Shown piece after piece: positions 1 to 9,264 of a stretch of DNA of 64,000 nt. How positions within the stretch are numbered: position 1 is the first letter of the stretch; the number at the start of each line of letters is the position of its first letter. The position numbers and the translations under genes are program-made. Origin of the DNA: Sphaerisporangium corydalis (GTDB taxonomy: Bacteria > Actinomycetota > Actinomycetes > Streptosporangiales > Streptosporangiaceae); assembly GCF_025506355.1 (NCBI RefSeq), contig NZ_JANZYP010000031.1:34882-98881 (forward strand), read 5' to 3'. The notes under the pieces were generated by a model. The model saw only the letters and a list, made by a program, of their open reading frames with translations, was not told where the DNA came from and searched no databases.

Positions 1-531
1 CCAGGTGCCGCCGACGCAGCCGACGTTCGGGAGCGCCAGGTAGTCGGGGGCCGTCTCTAGACGAATGCCGCCCGTCGGGCAGAAGCGCACCTCCGGGATC
101 GGACCGGCGAGCGCCTTGAGGTAGGCGACGCCGCCGGCCGGGCCGGCGGGGAAGAACTTCAGCTCGGTCAGGCCGCGCTCGGCCAGTGCCAGCACCTCGG
201 ACGCGGTCGCCGCGCCCGGCAGGAACGGCACCCCGCTGTCCACCATGGCGTCGACCAGGGACGGCGTCGTGCCGGGGCTGACCAGGAACCCGGCGCCCGC
301 CTTGACCGAGGCGGCCACGTCCGCCGGGGTGCGCACCGTGCCCGCGCCGATGACGGCGTCCGGGACCTCGGCGGCGATCCGCTCGATGGCGTCCAGGGCG
401 CACGCGGTGCGGAGCGTCACCTCGATGACCGGGAGCCCGCCCGCCACGAGCGCCCGGGCGAGCGGGACCGCCGTCTCCACGTCGTCGATCACGACGACCG
501 GGACGACAGGGGCGAGGTCGAGGATGGTCAC
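1..531 (-). CDS. eda: KDPG/KHG aldolase, 3' end outside window
   Basis: Cleaves 2-keto-3-deoxy-6-phosphogluconate to pyruvate and glyceraldehyde-3-phosphate, the last step of the Entner-Doudoroff pathway. The 177 visible codons read as a class I aldolase TIM barrel: VIEVTLRT near residue 36, GAGTV, FLVSPG, then [12 protein letters not shown] carrying the Schiff-base lysine, and FCPTGGI near the visible end. The start is GTG at 531, overlapping the glk stop as GTGA, so it is probably translationally coupled as the last gene of zwf-edd-glk-eda. About 30-35 C-terminal residues should lie beyond base 1, judging by the usual length near 210. Confidence 0.93.
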   Translation of the reverse strand, partial: MTILDLAPVVPVVVIDDVETAVPLARALVAGGLPVIEVTLRTACALDAIERIAAEVPDAVIGAGTVRTPADVAASVKAGAGFLVSPGTTPSLVDAMVDSGVPFLPGAATASEVLALAERGLTELKFFPAGPAGGVAYLKALAGPIPEVRFCPTGGIRLETAPDYLALPNVGCVGGTW

Positions 532-1574
532 GGGTTCGCACTCCTTGCGGACGATGATCCGGGGGTTTCGAGGGGGGTTCGCCGCTGGTGGGCGGTGTGC
601 TTGTGGTCGGTGGCGCGCTGGGCGAGCCAGGCGGCGGCGCCGGTCAGGGCGGGCTGGTCGGCGACGATCGCGGTGGTGGCGATCCCCGACAGATACCCCG
701 ACAGGACGAGGTTGGCCTCGAACCGGCGCCGGAAGTCGCTGTCCTGGACGCGCCCGACGATCCTCGGCACGATCCCCCCTCCGAGGTACACCCCGCCCCG
801 CGCCCCCAGGGTGAGGGCGACGTTCGCCGCGAAGCTTCCCAGCAGCCCGCAGAACACCTCAACCGTACGCGCGCACAGGGAATCGTCCAGCCGGGCCACG
901 ATCTCGGAGGCGGGAAGCGGCGCGACCGGCGTGCCGCCGACCAGGGCGAGGCCGTGGCGCAGCCGGACCAGGCCGGGCCCGGACAGCAGGTGCTCGGCGT
1001 CCACGAACGGCATGCCGTCGGCCCGCAGCGCCCGGACGATCTCGATCTCCAGGGTGGTGACGGCGGGCGCCGACACGTGCCCGCCCTCGCCCGGTACGGG
1101 CACCCAGCCGCCTCGGGCGGGGACGAGCCCGGCGACGCCGAGCCCGGTGCCGGGGCCGAGCACCGCCTTGACCATGTCCGGCGCCGGGCCGGGGCCGCCG
1201 AGCGGTGCCAGGTCGTCCCCGCCGAGGTGCGGCAGGGCGAGCGCGAGCGCCTCGAAGTCGTTGAGCAGCTCGACGTGCGGGATGTCCAGCTCGGTGATCG
1301 AGCCCGTCCAGCCGGTGTTGGTGAGGTGGTAGCGGTCGGCGTTCACCGGGCCCGCGATGGCCAGGCACGCGGCCCCGGCCCGCACCCCGCCCGCGTGACC
1401 GGCCAGGTAGGTGCGCACCGCGTCCGGCAGGCCGCCGAACTCGGCCCCGGGCAGCACGGCGATCGACCCGGGACGGCCGCCGGGCCGGGTGACCAGGCCG
1501 AACCGCGCGTTGGTGCCGCCGATGTCGGCGACCAGCCACGGCCGTCCCGGCGAGGGCGGATCGATCACGGTCAC
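528..1574 (-). CDS. glk: Glucokinase, non-ROK (proteobacterial Glk type)
   Basis: Phosphorylates glucose with ATP, feeding Zwf. The 348 residues show the Glk-family phosphate-1 motif [12 protein letters not shown] near residue 17, LAIAGPV, the catalytic-type [11 protein letters not shown] near 105, [10 protein letters not shown], and GGVYLGGGI in the C-terminal half. The ROK zinc motif is absent, so this is not the usual actinobacterial GlkA-like enzyme or the polyphosphate type. A low-complexity tail follows about residue 325. GTG start at 1574 overlaps the edd stop. Its place in the ED operon supports glucose as substrate; that is inference from context and family. Confidence 0.9.
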   Translation of the reverse strand: MTVIDPPSPGRPWLVADIGGTNARFGLVTRPGGRPGSIAVLPGAEFGGLPDAVRTYLAGHAGGVRAGAACLAIAGPVNADRYHLTNTGWTGSITELDIPHVELLNDFEALALALPHLGGDDLAPLGGPGPAPDMVKAVLGPGTGLGVAGLVPARGGWVPVPGEGGHVSAPAVTTLEIEIVRALRADGMPFVDAEHLLSGPGLVRLRHGLALVGGTPVAPLPASEIVARLDDSLCARTVEVFCGLLGSFAANVALTLGARGGVYLGGGIVPRIVGRVQDSDFRRRFEANLVLSGYLSGIATTAIVADQPALTGAAAWLAQRATDHKHTAHQRRTPLETPGSSSARSANP

Positions 1575-3541
1575 GCGCGGCCCTCCCCGGCGAGGGATTC
1601 GAGAGCCCCGTCCCGGCCCTGCCCGGCGGGGAACCCGAACGCGCCGCCGCCTTCCCTAAGAGCGTCTTCCCCCGCGCGGGACCCGAGAGCGCCCCCGCGC
1701 CCCTCGGCGCCGCTGAGGGCGAAGATCCCGGCGCCGCGTTCGGCCGGGCCGGCGGCGCGGCGGAAGGCGGCGAACAGCTCGCGCCCGGTGCCCACCCACT
1801 CGTCGTCGCGCAGGGCCCGCCCCTCCGGCGTACGGCGGGCCAGCTCGTCGGCGGGGACCAGCAGGTCGAGCGTGCCGGTCGTGGAGTCGAGCCGGATCGG
1901 GTCGCCGTCCCTGACCAGCGAGATCGGGCCCCCGTCCGCCGCCTCGGGCGACAGGTGGATGGCGGCGGGCACCTTGCCCGACGCCCCGGACATGCGGCCG
2001 TCGGTGACCAGCGCCACCCGCTGCCCCCGGTCCAGCAGCACGGCCAGCGGCGGCGTCAGCTTGTGCAGTTCGGGCATGCCGTTGGCGCTGGGCCCCTGGT
2101 AGCGGATCACCGCGACGAAGTCCCGCGCGTCCAGCTCGCCCGCCGCGAACGCGGCGAGCAGCTCGGCCTGGTCGTCGAAGACCTTCGCCGGGGCCTCGAT
2201 CACCAGGTGCTCCGGCTTGACCGCCGACACCTTGCTGACCGCGCGGCCGAGGTTCCCGCTGAGCATGTGGATGCCGCCGTCGGCGGAGAACGGCGCGGCG
2301 ACCGGCCGCAGCACGTCGAGGTCCCCGCTGGCCGGGGGCCGCTCGGCCCACACGACCTCGCCCTCCTTCAGCTCCGGCCCGCTGCGGTACAGCCCGAGGC
2401 CCCGGCCCGCGACCGTCAGGACGTCCTCGTGCAGCAGCCCGGCGTCGAGCAGGTCGCCCATGAGGACCTGCATGCCGCCCGCCGCCTGGAAGTGGTTCAC
2501 GTCGGCCTGCCCGTTGGGGTACATCCGGGTGAGCAGCGGGACGACGGCCGACAGCTCGGCGAGGTCGTCCCACAGCAGCTCGATGCCGGCGGCGGCAGCG
2601 ATGGCGACCAGGTGCATGGTGTGGTTGGTCGACCCGCCGGTGGCCAGCAGAGCCACGACCGCGTTGACCACGGCCCTCTCGTCGACGACCTCGGCCACCG
2701 GGGTGTACTCGCCGCCGTGGGCGGTGATCTCGACGACGCGTCGCGCGGCGGCGCGGGTGAGGCCGTCCCGCAGCTCGGTGCCGGGGTTGACGAACGTCGT
2801 GCCCGGCAGGTGCAGGCCCATGACCTCCATGAGCACCTGGTTGGAGTTGGCGGTGCCGTAGAAGGTGCAGGTGCCGGGGGAGTGGTACGACTTGGCCTCG
2901 GCGTCCAGCATGGTGCCGCGCCCGATCTTGCCCTCGGCGAAGAGCTGGCGGGTCCTGGCCTTCACCTTGTTGGGCAGCCCGGAGGGCATCGGCCCGGCCG
3001 GCACGAAGATCGCCGGCAGGTGGCCGAAGTGCAGCGCGCCGATCAGCAGGCCCGGCACGATCTTGTCGCACACGCCGAGCAGCAGCGAGCCGTCGAACAT
3101 GTCGTGCGACAGGGCGATGGCCGTGGCCATGGCGATGACCTCGCGGCTGTACAGGGACAGCTCCATCCCGGCCCGGCCCTGGGTGACGCCGTCGCACATC
3201 GCCGGGACGCCGCCGGCGAACTGCGCCACGCCGCCCGCCTCGCGCACGGCCTCCTTCAGCACGGCCGGGTAGGTCTCGAACGGCTGGTGGGCCGACAGCA
3301 TGTCGTTGTAGGCGGACACGATCGCGACCCCGGGCTTGGAAGCGCCGCGCAGGTCCTGCTTGTCGCCCGGCGAGCAGGCGGCGAAGCCGTGGGCGAGGTT
3401 GGCGCAGCCCAGGCCCGCCCTGGCGGGCCCCTGCGCTCTGGCCTCGCGGGCGGCGGCGCCGACGCGGGCCAGGTAGGCGGTCCGGCTGCGCAGGCTGCGC
3501 TCGGTGAGCCGCTCGGTGACCTCCTTGACGGTGCGGTTCAC
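1571..3541 (-). CDS. edd: 6-phosphogluconate dehydratase
   Basis: Dehydrates 6-phosphogluconate to KDPG, the signature step of the Entner-Doudoroff route. It belongs to the IlvD/Edd Fe-S dehydratases: [20 protein letters not shown] and [10 protein letters not shown] supply the conserved cluster cysteines, and the C-terminal [12 protein letters not shown] is the family signature. The Edd N-terminal block ([18 protein letters not shown]) separates it from IlvD. At 656 residues it is some 50 longer than usual: after the expected end it runs on in a repetitive Gly/Arg/Glu-rich tail reading through to the glk start. GTG at 3541 overlaps the zwf stop. Confidence 0.94.
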   Translation of the reverse strand: MNRTVKEVTERLTERSLRSRTAYLARVGAAAREARAQGPARAGLGCANLAHGFAACSPGDKQDLRGASKPGVAIVSAYNDMLSAHQPFETYPAVLKEAVREAGGVAQFAGGVPAMCDGVTQGRAGMELSLYSREVIAMATAIALSHDMFDGSLLLGVCDKIVPGLLIGALHFGHLPAIFVPAGPMPSGLPNKVKARTRQLFAEGKIGRGTMLDAEAKSYHSPGTCTFYGTANSNQVLMEVMGLHLPGTTFVNPGTELRDGLTRAAARRVVEITAHGGEYTPVAEVVDERAVVNAVVALLATGGSTNHTMHLVAIAAAAGIELLWDDLAELSAVVPLLTRMYPNGQADVNHFQAAGGMQVLMGDLLDAGLLHEDVLTVAGRGLGLYRSGPELKEGEVVWAERPPASGDLDVLRPVAAPFSADGGIHMLSGNLGRAVSKVSAVKPEHLVIEAPAKVFDDQAELLAAFAAGELDARDFVAVIRYQGPSANGMPELHKLTPPLAVLLDRGQRVALVTDGRMSGASGKVPAAIHLSPEAADGGPISLVRDGDPIRLDSTTGTLDLLVPADELARRTPEGRALRDDEWVGTGRELFAAFRRAAGPAERGAGIFALSGAEGRGGALGSRAGEDALREGGGAFGFPAGQGRDGALESLAGEGRA

Positions 3542-5109
3542 GGCAGGTCCTCCTCGTGCCAGGCGCGGCCGCTGCGGCCGAGCATCTCGTGGGCGGCGGC
3601 GGGGCCGCTCGTGCCCGCCGGGTAGGGGTCGGGGGCGGTCCCGGCGGCCTCCCAGGTCGCGGCGATCGGGTCGATCCAGCTCCACGCGGCCTCGACCTCG
3701 TCGCGCCGCATGAACAGGGTCGGGTTGCCCGCGAGCACGTCCATGAGCAGCCGCTCGTACGCCTCGGGCACGCGGGTGCGGAACGTGTCGGCGAAGCTCA
3801 GGCTGAGCGGGACGGGCCGGGGGACGACCTCGCCCGCGCCGGGCTCCTTGGCCATGATGTGCAGGTGGATGCCCTCGCCCGGCTGGAGCCGCAGCACCAG
3901 GCGGTTGGGCCCGCCGCCGGGGAAGATCGAGTGCGGCACGTCCTTGAACTGGACGACGATCTCCGAGCGGCGGTACGGCATCCGCTTGCCGGTGCGCAGG
4001 TAGAACGGCACGCCCGCCCAGCGCCAGTTCTTGACCTCGGCGCGGACGGCGGTGAAGGTCTCCACGCGGTGCGAGGCGGTGGTCGGCGCGGTCTGGTCGG
4101 GCTCGTCGAGGTACCCCGGGCCCGCCTCGCCGGCGACGTACTGCCCGCGCACGGTGAACCGGTCGGCCTCGGTGCCGGTGATCGGCCGCAGGGCCTGGAG
4201 GACCTTGAGCTTCTCGTCGCGGATGGACTCGCGGTCGTTGCGTGACGGCGGCTCCATCGCGACCAGGCACAGCAGTTGCAGCAGGTGGTTCTGCACCATG
4301 TCGCGCAGCGCGCCCGCCTGGTCGTAGTACCCGCGCCGGCCCGGCGTGCCGACGGACTCGGCGACGGTGATCTGGACGTGGTCGATCCACAGGGAGTTCC
4401 AGATGGGCTCGAGGAACGCGTTGGCGAAGCGCAGCACGAGCAGGTTCTGGACGGTCTCCTTGCCCAGGTAGTGGTCGATGCGGAAGATCTGGTGCTCGCC
4501 GAAGATGGCGCCGACCTCGTCGTTGATCCGCCGCGCGCCGGCCAGGTCGCGGCCGAGCGGCTTCTCCAGCACGACCCGGGAGCGCGGGGTCACCAGCCCG
4601 GCATCGTGGACGCCCCGGCAGAACGGGCCGAACGTGGCCGGCGGGCTCGCCAGGTAGAAGATCCTCGCGGTGTCCTCCCGGCCGGCGAGCAGGTGGGTGA
4701 GCGCGGTCCAGCCGTCGCGGCGCGGGCCGCCCACGTCCAGGCTGACGTGGCGCAGCCGACCGAGGAACCGCTCCCAGCCCTCGGCGTCGTCGGCGTGCAG
4801 GCCGGGCCGCACCTCGGCCTCGACCTTCCCGCGGAAGCCGGCGTCGGTGAGCCCGCCGCGCGACAGGGCGATGACGCGGCTGCCCGGCGCGAGCCGGCCG
4901 TCGCGGTCGCTGTGGTAGAGCGCCGGGAGCAGTTTCCGCATGGACAGGTCGCCGGTGCCGCCGAAGACGATCAGGTCGGCCGCGTGCGCCTCGGGGCGAC
5001 CGGTGGCCGCCGTGCCGGGGAGGCCGGCCGCCGACGGCGGGGCCGTGACGGCGCCCGGCGCGGCCACGGGCGGGGGCTCGTACGTGGTCGTGGTCGAGGT
5101 CTCAGGCAC
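3538..5109 (-). CDS. zwf: Glucose-6-phosphate 1-dehydrogenase
   Basis: Oxidises glucose-6-phosphate to 6-phosphogluconolactone with NAD(P)+, and is first gene of the ED operon. The 523 residues show the nucleotide-binding [16 protein letters not shown] near residue 47, EKPLG near 181 and the active-site signature RIDHYLGKE near 210. I chose GTG at 5109 because GGAG sits six bases upstream; the extra 24 upstream codons have no family resemblance. A Pro/Ala/Thr-rich stretch of about 45 residues precedes the Rossmann fold. No opcA-like gene or 6-phosphogluconolactonase gene accompanies it here. Confidence 0.94.
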   Translation of the reverse strand: MPETSTTTTYEPPPVAAPGAVTAPPSAAGLPGTAATGRPEAHAADLIVFGGTGDLSMRKLLPALYHSDRDGRLAPGSRVIALSRGGLTDAGFRGKVEAEVRPGLHADDAEGWERFLGRLRHVSLDVGGPRRDGWTALTHLLAGREDTARIFYLASPPATFGPFCRGVHDAGLVTPRSRVVLEKPLGRDLAGARRINDEVGAIFGEHQIFRIDHYLGKETVQNLLVLRFANAFLEPIWNSLWIDHVQITVAESVGTPGRRGYYDQAGALRDMVQNHLLQLLCLVAMEPPSRNDRESIRDEKLKVLQALRPITGTEADRFTVRGQYVAGEAGPGYLDEPDQTAPTTASHRVETFTAVRAEVKNWRWAGVPFYLRTGKRMPYRRSEIVVQFKDVPHSIFPGGGPNRLVLRLQPGEGIHLHIMAKEPGAGEVVPRPVPLSLSFADTFRTRVPEAYERLLMDVLAGNPTLFMRRDEVEAAWSWIDPIAATWEAAGTAPDPYPAGTSGPAAAHEMLGRSGRAWHEEDLP

Positions 5110-5200
5110 GGAAAGCTCCGTAGATCTACCAACGGGAGGACAGAACGGACAGTAGCCCGATCTTTGGTCGCGCACAACCACAGTTCTGCCATTTGAGATG

Positions 5201-5216
5201 AGGAACTTAGGAACTT
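5201..5216. promoter_or_regulatory. Tandem 8-bp repeat in the zwf/ROK divergent region
   Basis: AGGAACTT occurs twice head to tail, followed by TGGATTAC, in the 128 bp between zwf and the ROK regulator. Read on the other strand it is AAGTTCCT twice. Position between a regulator and the operon it could control makes it a candidate operator. No binding is shown and no consensus is matched. Confidence 0.4.
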
Positions 5217-5237
5217 TGGATTACAAAAGAGGTGTGG

Positions 5238-6494
5238 TTGACTTGGCCGATGGGTCGACGATCAGCCTCCGCGCTCGCCAGTAGCGGTGAGGTCCTGCAG
5301 CTCATCCGCACGGGCGAGGCGGTCACCCGTGCCGACATCGGCCGGGTGACCGGCCTGTCCCGGCCCGCCGTTGCGCTGCGGGTGGCCGGGCTGCTCGACC
5401 TCGGCCTGGTCGTCGAGGACACCGAAGGACCCTCGACCGGCGGGCGGCCCCCCGCCCGGCTGGCCTTCAACGCCGCGGGGGGCGTGGTGCTGGTCGGCTC
5501 GCTCGGCGCCAGCCGCACCCAGATCGCCATGTGCGACCTCGCCGGCACCGAACTGGCCCGCACCGACCTGGAGATCGACGTCGAACGCGGCCCTGACGTG
5601 GTGCTGCCGCTGCTGATGGACACCTGGGCCGACCTGCTGGGCGGCCGGCCGATGTCGGCGGTGCGCGGCGCCGGCCTCGGCGTGCCGGCGACCGTCGAGT
5701 TCGCGGCCGGGCGCACCGAAAGCGCCCGGGTGATGGCGAGCTGGACCGGCGTGACGATCCCGCCGCTCATCGCCGCCCGCTACCCCGTGCCCGTCTTCGT
5801 GGACAACGACGTCAACGTCATCGCGATGGGCGAGTACCGCGCGGCGTACGCGCGGGAGGTCTCCGACCTGCTGTTCGTCAAGGTCTCGACCCGCATCGGC
5901 GCCGGGGTGATCGCCGGCGGCGAGATCCTGCGCGGGGCGCTCGGCGCCGCAGGGGAGCTCGGGCACATCCCCGTGCGCGACGGCGGGGGGGTGCTGTGCC
6001 GGTGCGGCAACATCGACTGCGTCGACTCGGTGGCGAGCGGCACCGCCATCCTGCGCGACCTGCGGGCCCGGGGGCGCGAGGTCCACTCCCTGCACGACGT
6101 CGTGACGCTGGTACGCGCGGGCGACGCCGAGACGATGACCGTCGTGCGCAGGGCCGGGCGGCTGCTCGGGGAGGTGGTCGCCAGCGCGGTCAACCTGCTC
6201 AACCCGGCCGTGGTGGTCCTCGGGGGCGACGTCGCCGAGCACTTCCAGCCGCTGGTCTCCGGGGTGCGCGAGGTGGTCTACCGCCGCTCGACGGCGCTGT
6301 CCACCCGCAGCCTGCGCATCGAGCGCAGCCGGCTCGGCGCGGGCGCCGGCATCACCGGCTGCGCGCTCATGGTGATCGACCACGTCCTGGCGCCCGACGC
6401 GGTGGACGCCACCATCGACGGGACCCCGGTCGCCGTCCCGAGCGAGCACCCCCGGCCGGCACGGCCCCGCCGTCCGCTCGCGTCGGCGGGCTGA
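5238..6494 (+). CDS. ROK-family transcriptional repressor
   Basis: N-terminal winged helix-turn-helix (about residues 10-70, TRADIGRVTGLSRPAVALRV) fused to a ROK sugar-kinase-like domain, 418 residues. The ROK zinc motif reads LCRCGNIDCVDS near 254-265: three cysteines are kept, but the usual glycine before the last Cys is Asp and the following Glu is Asp. GVPATVEF and VFVDNDVNVIAMGEY resemble ROK sugar-binding blocks. TTG at 5238 is preferred because AGAGG lies five bases upstream; ATG at 5250 is the alternative. Divergent from zwf, so probably the ED-operon repressor responding to a sugar or its phosphate (inferred). Confidence 0.85.
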   Translation: MTWPMGRRSASALASSGEVLQLIRTGEAVTRADIGRVTGLSRPAVALRVAGLLDLGLVVEDTEGPSTGGRPPARLAFNAAGGVVLVGSLGASRTQIAMCDLAGTELARTDLEIDVERGPDVVLPLLMDTWADLLGGRPMSAVRGAGLGVPATVEFAAGRTESARVMASWTGVTIPPLIAARYPVPVFVDNDVNVIAMGEYRAAYAREVSDLLFVKVSTRIGAGVIAGGEILRGALGAAGELGHIPVRDGGGVLCRCGNIDCVDSVASGTAILRDLRARGREVHSLHDVVTLVRAGDAETMTVVRRAGRLLGEVVASAVNLLNPAVVVLGGDVAEHFQPLVSGVREVVYRRSTALSTRSLRIERSRLGAGAGITGCALMVIDHVLAPDAVDATIDGTPVAVPSEHPRPARPRRPLASAG

Positions 6495-6511
6495 CCGCCG
6501 CGCCCGGTCAG
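6491..6511. terminator. Hairpin joining two convergent stop codons
   Basis: CTGACCG and CGGTCAG form a perfect 7-bp stem with a 7-base loop. The TGA of the ROK gene (6492-6494) and the TGA of the minus-strand gene (6508-6510) each lie in an arm, so the structure may end transcription both ways. There is no U-run, as is common in high-GC actinomycetes. Confidence 0.45.
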
Positions 6512-7230
6512 TGGGCGCAGATCAGGCAGGCCAGCGCCCGTTCCAGGGCCTCGGGGCCGTCGACCGGGGCGGACCAGGGGACGCGGATGAGGGTCGGGTC
6601 CTCGATGCCCGAGCGCACGGTGGCGCCGTAGCGGTCGAGCTCCCACAGCCACACGTCCGGCGCCGGCCCGCCCAGCATCTTCCGCACGGCCTGCCGGAGC
6701 TGGTCGCGGTGGGACTCGTTCACGTGGTGCAGGATGCGCTCGGCGGCGTCCAGGAACGGGTCGGGCCCGGCGCCCAGGTACTCCTCGGCGTCCAGCATCC
6801 CCGACTCCTGCCCGGTCAGGTAGATCACGTACCCGACGTCGACCCGGAACAGGCGCGGTCCGGCCGGGTCGCCCTCGACGGCCGCGAAGAGGGACTCGTC
6901 CGGGCACCGGCCGGCCACCGCCACCGCCGCGTCCCGGGCCTCGGCGGCCGGCACGGCCTGCGCCCAGCCCTGCACCTTCAGCAGGCCGCGCGGGTGCTCG
7001 ACGCCGCCGAGCGTGCGGGAGGCCGCGAGGTCGACGGTGACCACCACGTCGTCGGAGGCGGGCAAGGCGTGCAGGGGCTCACCCGGCTTGACCAGCAGGA
7101 GCGGCCGCCCGGTCGCGTCGACCCCGCCGCGCGCCCGGTGGGCCGACCCGTCGAGCGACACATGGGTGGGGAAAGAGGCGATGGCGAGGCTGCGGATGCG
7201 CTCGGAGATGGGGGGGACAGTCACGTGCAT
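6508..7230 (-). CDS. DUF2470 / HugZ-like, pyridoxamine-oxidase-fold protein
   Basis: 240 residues with a split-barrel FMN-binding-like N-terminal part (SFPTHVSLDGSAH, DDVVVTVDLAAS, LKVQGWAQ, then FRVDVGYVIYLTG) and a C-terminal DUF2470 module, ILHHVNESHRDQL near residue 167. This layout is found in HugZ-type heme-degrading proteins and their relatives. ATG at 7230 has GAGGAG eight bases upstream. It diverges from the S4 gene across two iron-box-like sites, which fits a role in heme iron use under iron limitation. The exact activity is not provable here. Confidence 0.75.
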   Translation of the reverse strand: MHVTVPPISERIRSLAIASFPTHVSLDGSAHRARGGVDATGRPLLLVKPGEPLHALPASDDVVVTVDLAASRTLGGVEHPRGLLKVQGWAQAVPAAEARDAAVAVAGRCPDESLFAAVEGDPAGPRLFRVDVGYVIYLTGQESGMLDAEEYLGAGPDPFLDAAERILHHVNESHRDQLRQAVRKMLGGPAPDVWLWELDRYGATVRSGIEDPTLIRVPWSAPVDGPEALERALACLICAH

Positions 7231-7274
7231 GGCGTTGGCTCCTCGCTGTCGCGCGTTCGCGTCACACGATAAGT

Positions 7275-7293
7275 TAAGGTTAGGCTGCCCTTA
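7275..7293. promoter_or_regulatory. Iron-box-like site A (IdeR/DmdR type)
   Basis: The 19-mer TAAGGTTAGGCTGCCCTTA matches 15 of 19 positions of the IdeR/DmdR consensus TTAGGTTAGGCTAACCTAA. It lies between divergent starts at 7230 and 7325, about 32 bp from the S4 start and 45 bp from the DUF2470 start, where a repressor could block both promoters. Confidence 0.65.
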
Positions 7294-7308
7294 CTAAGGA
7301 TAACCTAA
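7290..7308. promoter_or_regulatory. Iron-box-like site B, overlapping site A
   Basis: CTTACTAAGGATAACCTAA matches 13 of 19 positions of the same consensus, with the right half (TAACCTAA) perfect. It overlaps site A by four bases, with centres 15 bp apart. Paired overlapping boxes are compatible with cooperative loading of two IdeR/DmdR dimers. Confidence 0.5.
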
Positions 7309-7324
7309 CCACAGCGAGGTCATC

Positions 7325-7939
7325 GTGCGCTACACCGGCCCGAAAGTGCGCCTGTCCAGGCGTGCGGGCGTCCCCCTCACCCGCAAGGCCGTCCGCTACT
7401 TCGAACAGCGGCCCTACCCGCCCGGTGAGCACGGCCGCAAGACCAACCGCCGCGCCACCGGCGACTACGGGGTGCGGCTCATGGAGAAGCAGAAGCTGCG
7501 CTGGTACTACGACATCTCCGAGAGGCAGATGAGGAGATACTGGACGCTCGCCCTGCGCCGGCCCGGCCGCTCGGGCGCCGAGCTGGTGTCGCTGCTGGAG
7601 AGCCGCCTGGCCTCGCTGGTGCTCCGCTCCGGGCTCGCCGCGTCCATCTACGCCGCCCGCCAGTACGTCACCCACGGCCACATCACCGTCGACGGCCGCA
7701 AGGTCGACATCCCCAGCTATCTCGTACGGCCCGGCCAGACGGTCGCCGTGCGGGCCAGGTCACGCTCGATGCAGCCGTTCGTGGCCGCGGCCGAGGGCAC
7801 CTACGCCGACGAGGTCACCGCCGCCTACCTCGACGTCGACCTCTCCGAGCTGAGGTTCACGCTGGTCAGCAGGCCCGAGCGCCGTCAGATCTCCGTGCCG
7901 GTCGACGAGCAGCTCGTCGTCGAGCACTACTCGCGCTGA
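7325..7939 (+). CDS. rpsD: 30S ribosomal protein S4 (possible paralogue)
   Basis: 204 residues, full length for S4: primary rRNA-binding N-terminal region (RPYPPGEHGRKTNRR), EKQKLRWYYDISERQMRR, then the S4 RNA-binding fold (LESRLASLVLRSGLA, AARQYVTHGHITVDGRKV) and C-terminal VDEQLVVEHYSR. There is no cysteine, so it is a zinc-independent form. GTG start at 7325 with GAGG upstream. It stands alone, outside a ribosomal operon and next to iron-box-like sites, so it may be a conditionally expressed second copy. It could equally be the only S4, which in some actinomycetes is also unlinked. Confidence 0.9.
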   Translation: MRYTGPKVRLSRRAGVPLTRKAVRYFEQRPYPPGEHGRKTNRRATGDYGVRLMEKQKLRWYYDISERQMRRYWTLALRRPGRSGAELVSLLESRLASLVLRSGLAASIYAARQYVTHGHITVDGRKVDIPSYLVRPGQTVAVRARSRSMQPFVAAAEGTYADEVTAAYLDVDLSELRFTLVSRPERRQISVPVDEQLVVEHYSR

Positions 7940-9264
7940 ACCTCCCGGGCGTCGCCGGCGACGCCCGCCTCGTCCTCCCCGTCCTCCCCGCCTTCGCGCG
8001 GGGAGGCGGGGCGGCCCGGCGGCGGCGGCGGGTCCCGGCGCGCGCCCAGCTCGGCGCCGGCCAGGGTGGCGATCATGACCAGGGCGGTCAGCTCCAGCGG
8101 CACCGGGGTGAACGTCGCCAGCGCCACCAGCGCCGCGCCCGCCAGGTAGCTCGCGCTGACGGCGCCGGCGGGGCGGTGCGGCCTGATGTGCACCGCCCAG
8201 ACGCTGACCAGGAACGCGGCCACCGGCACCGTGAGCGCCCCCCGGACGGCGAGCGCGTCGAAGTGCCCGGCCGCGCCGTCCTTGACGTCGACCACCGCCG
8301 CGAGCCCCGCGCCGAACGCGGCGATCGAGGAGAACACGAAGAAGTGGCCGTACCCCCAGCCGAAGGCGCGGGCGGCGCCGCGCAGGAAGCCGTGGGCCGG
8401 CCGCGAGTTGTACAGCCACCACATGACGCAGACGATCACGAACCCGCAGGCCGAGACCACGATCAGGTCCACGCCCGGAGTGCCCGCCGCCATGCCCGAC
8501 CGCACCGCGACCGTCGAGGCCAGCACCGCCTCGCCCAGCATGATCATCGCGAAGAGCATGTGGCGCTCGCCGATGTGCCCCGGATGCCACGGCGTCGGCC
8601 GGCCGCGCTCCGCCCACCACGGGACGGCCAGCTCGGCCGCGCATAGGGCGGCGAACGCGACCCAGGCCCACACGCCGGGGATGGCGGCCCTGGGCATCCA
8701 CAGGAGCTGGACCACGGTGACGCCGCCCGCGAAACGCAGCGCGGTCGCGCGGGTCATCGGGTTGGACGCCGCCGCGCGCAGCCACTGCGCGACCATGGCG
8801 AACCGCATGACCGCGTAGCCCACCACCACCAGGCGGTAGTCGCCCGAGAACGCGTCGGACACCCCGGCGGCCAGGATCAGGGCGCCGAACATCTGGACGA
8901 ACGTGACGAGCCTGAAGATCACGTCGTCGTTGTCGAAGGCGCTGGCGAACCAGGTCCAGTTCATCCACGCCCACCAGATGGCGAAGTACACCGCCACGAA
9001 GCTCAGCAGGCCGGTCAGCGCGTGACCCTCGATGATCGCGTGGTGCAGGCTCGACGCCGCCTGGGCCACCGCGACCACGAAGACCAGGTCGAACAGCAGC
9101 TCCAGCGGGGTCGAGGCCCGGTGCGGCTCTGAGGGGTCGCGCGCGGGCATCAGGGCGAACCGGCGGGCCGGCCCGGCGATCCGGCCGCCCGCCGGACGGC
9201 TTTCCGTCGCCGCCGGACGGCTCTCCGCCGTCGCCGGGCGGCGCGGCGGGCCGGGGTCGGTCAC
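7927..9264 (-). CDS. Low-temperature-requirement A (LtrA) family membrane protein
   Basis: 445-residue polytopic inner-membrane protein. The LtrA signature begins near residue 55 (TPLELLFDLVFVVAVAQ) and GERHMLFAMIMLGEAVLAS lies mid-protein; roughly ten to twelve hydrophobic segments follow in order. The biochemical role of LtrA proteins is unknown. A Pro/Ala/Ser-rich cytoplasmic N-terminus repeats AATESRPA-like units, and the C-terminus is a charged Glu/Gly/Asp tail. GTG at 9264 has GGAG six bases upstream. Its 3' end overlaps the S4 gene by 13 bp convergently. Confidence 0.82.
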   Translation of the reverse strand: MTDPGPPRRPATAESRPAATESRPAGGRIAGPARRFALMPARDPSEPHRASTPLELLFDLVFVVAVAQAASSLHHAIIEGHALTGLLSFVAVYFAIWWAWMNWTWFASAFDNDDVIFRLVTFVQMFGALILAAGVSDAFSGDYRLVVVGYAVMRFAMVAQWLRAAASNPMTRATALRFAGGVTVVQLLWMPRAAIPGVWAWVAFAALCAAELAVPWWAERGRPTPWHPGHIGERHMLFAMIMLGEAVLASTVAVRSGMAAGTPGVDLIVVSACGFVIVCVMWWLYNSRPAHGFLRGAARAFGWGYGHFFVFSSIAAFGAGLAAVVDVKDGAAGHFDALAVRGALTVPVAAFLVSVWAVHIRPHRPAGAVSASYLAGAALVALATFTPVPLELTALVMIATLAGAELGARRDPPPPPGRPASPREGGEDGEDEAGVAGDAREVQRE

